Source: Actinomyces sp. (GTDB lineage: Bacteria; Actinomycetota; Actinomycetes; Actinomycetales; Actinomycetaceae). From it: 15,665 nucleotides of DNA. Made by a program: the position numbers and the translations under genes. The stretch spans positions 1 to 15,665 of the forward strand of contig JAHACW010000054.1 of assembly GCA_018375675.1 (NCBI GenBank). Reading direction: 5' to 3'. Every line of letters begins with the position of its first letter. Position 1 is the stretch's first letter. Below, one piece after another: positions 14,011-15,665 of the stretch. A model generated the notes under the pieces. That model was not told the origin of the DNA and searched no databases. It was given only the letters and a program-made list of their open reading frames with translations.

Positions 14011-14383
14011 CACACTCGACGAGTTTCTCGCTACCATCCCGAACGAGGACAACCGCGCGCGGATGGTTGAGGTACTAAACTGGGTCGCTCAGCACTACCC
14101 AGAGCTGGAGCTGCACATCACGTGGAACCAGCCGATGCTCACCCACCACGGGACGTACATTATCGGGTTTTCGGCAACCTCCAAGCACATGGCGATGGAT
14201 CCCGAGCGCGCCACCATGATCCACTTCGATCAGATCATGCGCGAGCGCGGCACGGACTTCGGCACAATGCTCGCGCGCCAACCCTGGAACAAGCCCTTCG
14301 ACTACGAACTCCTCGACGCCTTCATCCAGCACCAGCTCACCGAGAAGCAGGATGTCACCTCATTCTGGCGCCCGAAGTCATGA
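13103..14383 (+). CDS. FRG-domain protein fused to a C-terminal DUF1801 (YdhG-type) domain
   Basis: A 426-aa predicted cytoplasmic protein made of two unrelated modules. Residues about 10-285 are an FRG domain. The FRGQ motif is at 33-36 ([20 protein letters not shown]), followed by [25 protein letters not shown] (104-128) and VWILDP (151-156). Next come [10 protein letters not shown] (209-218) and a C-terminal segment with [10 protein letters not shown] (237-246). FRG proteins occur in mobile and conflict-associated settings; their activity is not established. Residues 303-423 are a nearly complete DUF1801 domain of the YdhG type, annotated elsewhere as a frataxin-like 'iron chaperone'. It runs from [10 protein letters not shown] through [17 protein letters not shown] and [15 protein letters not shown] to TSFW. 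Codon use switches from AT-rich to host-like at about residue 303. The start has AAGGA at 13090-13094. No internal ATG or GTG would start the second domain intact, so it can only be made as the fusion. Confidence 0.85.
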   Translation: [426 protein letters not shown]

Positions 14384-14421
14384 ACATGCCACCACGAAAC
14401 GACACACAATCTCCTTACAAC

Positions 14422-14440
14422 TTGTACAATTAGTACATGT
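14422..14440. promoter_or_regulatory. TA-module operator and leaderless promoter
   Basis: TTGTACAA (14422-14429) is a perfect palindrome with a TGTACA core. It forms part of an inverted repeat TGTAC-AATTA-GTACA (14423-14437) that runs into the antitoxin start codon. TGTACA is the core described for YefM-YoeB operators. The TACAAT at 14425-14430 matches a -10 element and ends six bases before the ATG, so transcription would start on the start codon; no Shine-Dalgarno is present. Repressor binding would occlude the -10 directly, consistent with autoregulation. Confidence 0.55.
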
Positions 14441-14733
14441 CAACCGCAACGCTTTCTGATTTTCGCCAGAACCAGGCTCAGTACATCGCCGCCGCCCAAG
14501 TCGAACCCGTTGAACTGCGCTCGCGCGGTGCGCAGACTCGCGCGGTCTTGGTCTCCCCTGCCTTCTACGAGGAGGCAATGGAGGCACTTGAGGAACGTCG
14601 CGACCGACGGACACGCAACGAGCTCGACCGTTGGCTGCGAGAGGACCTTGCTCAGGCTGTTCGTGACTACGAGGAGCACCCGGACGAGGTCTACACGCTC
14701 GATGAGATTCGTGCCGACCTGGGGTTGAAATGA
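14437..14733 (+). CDS. Type II antitoxin, Phd/YefM family
   Basis: A 98-aa protein. The N-terminal part (TLSDFRQNQAQYIAAAQVEPVELRSRG, then TRAVLVSPAFYEEAMEALEE) has the Phd/YefM fold pattern: a short 'S.fR.n...y' helix, a 'PV.l...G...AVLVS' strand region and 'YEE..E.LE'. The acidic C terminus (DYEEHPDEVYTLDEIRADLGL) would wrap the toxin. It neutralises the downstream toxin and should repress its own promoter through the TGTACA palindrome. Its stop overlaps the toxin start as ATGA. It lies 53 bp after the FRG-DUF1801 gene, with a separate promoter. Confidence 0.85.
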   Translation: MSTATLSDFRQNQAQYIAAAQVEPVELRSRGAQTRAVLVSPAFYEEAMEALEERRDRRTRNELDRWLREDLAQAVRDYEEHPDEVYTLDEIRADLGLK

Positions 14734-15080
14734 CCGGGCAACGCTCTCGCCTGATCTTTTCGAGCAAGACTCGGCAACAGTTCAGAGAACTTCGACGCTC
14801 CATCGCGTCCGTGAGCGGCTCCGAAGTCACGGCACGCAACTACATGGGCGCCCTGACGGATTACATCGAGCAGCTTCCCGACTTTCCACTGCGAGGCCAA
14901 GCGTTCTCCTTGCATCACCCGGGGATGCGCATCATCGGATTCCGCAAGACGCTCCTCATCGCCTTCCTCGTAACCGACGACAGCGTCGTCGTCCTCTCGA
15001 TTCTCTCCACGCGCCAGTCCAGGTTGACACTCGAAGAAGCACTTAGGCAAGCCCTCGAGTCATTCCAACGTCAGCACTGA
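14730..15080 (+). CDS. Type II toxin, RelE/ParE superfamily
   Basis: A 116-aa protein with the RelE/ParE fold pattern. It begins RLIFSSKTRQQFRELRRSI (an initial strand followed by a helix), has a central helix YMGALTDYIEQLPDFPLRG and then MRIIGFRKTLLIAFLVTDDSVVVLSILS, the paired strands of the sheet. Members either cleave mRNA on the ribosome (RelE/YoeB) or inhibit gyrase (ParE). The Phd/YefM partner suggests the former, but the catalytic residues cannot be assigned by eye. The ATG overlaps the antitoxin TGA by four bases, implying translational coupling and tight antitoxin excess. GC content is closer to host than the FRG part. Confidence 0.82.
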   Translation: MTGQRSRLIFSSKTRQQFRELRRSIASVSGSEVTARNYMGALTDYIEQLPDFPLRGQAFSLHHPGMRIIGFRKTLLIAFLVTDDSVVVLSILSTRQSRLTLEEALRQALESFQRQH

Positions 15081-15151
15081 CCGCTGAATATCCAAAGGAA
15101 CATCGCGCAAGGAACAGCTGGCCACCCCTAAAGACGGCACCTCTCCCCCAC

Positions 15152-15167
15152 CCTACGGTCGCGTAGG
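15152..15167. promoter_or_regulatory. Palindromic operator overlapping the acyl-CoA synthetase promoter
   Basis: CCTACG-GTCG-CGTAGG is a perfect 6+6 inverted repeat whose right arm overlaps a TAGGAT -10 candidate (15164-15169). The flanks CCCC and GGGG extend the symmetry imperfectly to about 15148-15174. The position is suited to repression, for example by a TetR-type acyl-CoA-responsive regulator; the regulator's identity is speculation. The following leader (about 60 bases) also contains a 7-bp hairpin, GCGCCGC (15186-15192) with GCGGCGC (15205-15211). Confidence 0.45.
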
Positions 15168-15238
15168 ATAGGGGAAGCAACAGCTGCGCCGCTGGCCCCG
15201 TCCCGCGGCGCTCACCGCCCAGCGACCAGGGAGCAGAC

Positions 15239-15665
15239 ATGACCGCCGAAGAAACCCCGGCCTCGTCCACCATTGACGAGACGACGCAGGCGCAGACGAC
15301 CACCGAAGCCCTCGAGTGGCACGCCCCCGTCCTGGTGCGCATCGACGAGCACACGACGATCCCCCACCTGCTCAAAGAACGCGTACAGCGCGGCGCGACC
15401 CGCCCCCTCATCCTGCGTAAGATCGGCATCGGCGACACGTGGCGCTCCATCACGGCGCGCGAGTTCTACGACGAGGTCCACGCGCTCGCCGCCGGCCTCA
15501 TCGCGCGGGGCCTCGAGCCCGGCGACCGGGTCGCGATCATGAGCCGCACCCGCTACGAGTGGACGCTCCTCGACTTCGCCTGCTGGGCGGCCGGCCTCGT
15601 CCCCGTGCCCATCTACGAGACCAGCTCCATCGACCAGGTCGCCCACGTCCTCGTCGACGCGGACG
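15239..15665 (+). CDS. Long-chain acyl-CoA synthetase / AMP-dependent ligase (5' part, cut by window end)
   Basis: The first 142 residues of an ANL-superfamily adenylating enzyme, which activates fatty acids with ATP and CoA. After a Thr/Glu-rich leader (1-25) the sequence TIPHLLKERVQRGATRPLI, then WRSITAREFYDEVHALAAGLIARGLEPGDRVAIMSRTRYEW, is typical. LDFACWAAGLVPVPIYETSS is the family 'a..aG.v.vPiYeT.s' segment of the bacterial FadD15-type long-chain ligases. The P-loop and adenylation motifs lie beyond the window. The start ATG has GGGAG at 15229-15233. The gene has its own palindrome-overlapped promoter, separate from the toxin gene 158 bp upstream. Confidence 0.88.
   Translation, partial: MTAEETPASSTIDETTQAQTTTEALEWHAPVLVRIDEHTTIPHLLKERVQRGATRPLILRKIGIGDTWRSITAREFYDEVHALAAGLIARGLEPGDRVAIMSRTRYEWTLLDFACWAAGLVPVPIYETSSIDQVAHVLVDAD

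Overview
This window reads as chromosomal DNA of a high-GC actinobacterium, most likely Actinomycetaceae (Actinomyces or Schaalia type). The basis is strong G/C third-position bias in nearly every gene, the comEA-comEC-holA order, a type-2 (archaeal-like) valyl-tRNA synthetase of the kind found in actinobacteria, TANNNT-type -10 elements, and stem-loop terminators without U-tracts. The genus is an inference. Both window ends cut genes.

Layout. Bases 1-102 look like a scrap of a phage-type family A DNA polymerase (+ strand), abutting the first ~76 codons of an ABC exporter (- strand, start 320). A continuous minus-strand block follows: comEA (3801-3079), comEC (3079-1514, start overlapping the comEA stop) and holA (1352-375). 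It covers DNA uptake and the clamp-loader delta subunit. A 206-bp divergent region with two consensus DnaA boxes and a 16-bp palindrome separates comEA from a HerA/DUF853-type ATPase (4008-5975, +). Then come proC (6127-6933, +) and a YuiF/NhaC-type antiporter-family membrane protein (7006-8370, +). The antiporter is convergent, across a 21-bp-stem hairpin, with an M20 metallopeptidase (9789-8437, -). Divergent from the peptidase is valS (10013-12724, +), closed by a strong terminator.

After the valS terminator the composition changes abruptly. Bases ~12,785-14,010 are AT-rich with codon use unlike the neighbours, and carry an FRG-domain gene. The frame does not stop at the end of the FRG domain. 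It runs straight into a GC-rich, host-like DUF1801 (YdhG-type, frataxin-like) domain, giving a 426-aa FRG-DUF1801 fusion with the composition break at the domain junction. I regard this as the most unusual object in the window. Immediately downstream is a Phd/YefM-type antitoxin and RelE/ParE-type toxin pair with an ATGA overlap, a TGTACA operator and an apparently leaderless start. The window ends in the 5' part of a long-chain acyl-CoA synthetase gene whose promoter overlaps a palindrome.

The window is therefore mostly ordinary housekeeping and competence genes, with a small conflict-type accessory patch (FRG fusion plus toxin-antitoxin) between valS and the acyl-CoA synthetase gene. No tRNA, rRNA, CRISPR array, transposase or integrase was seen.
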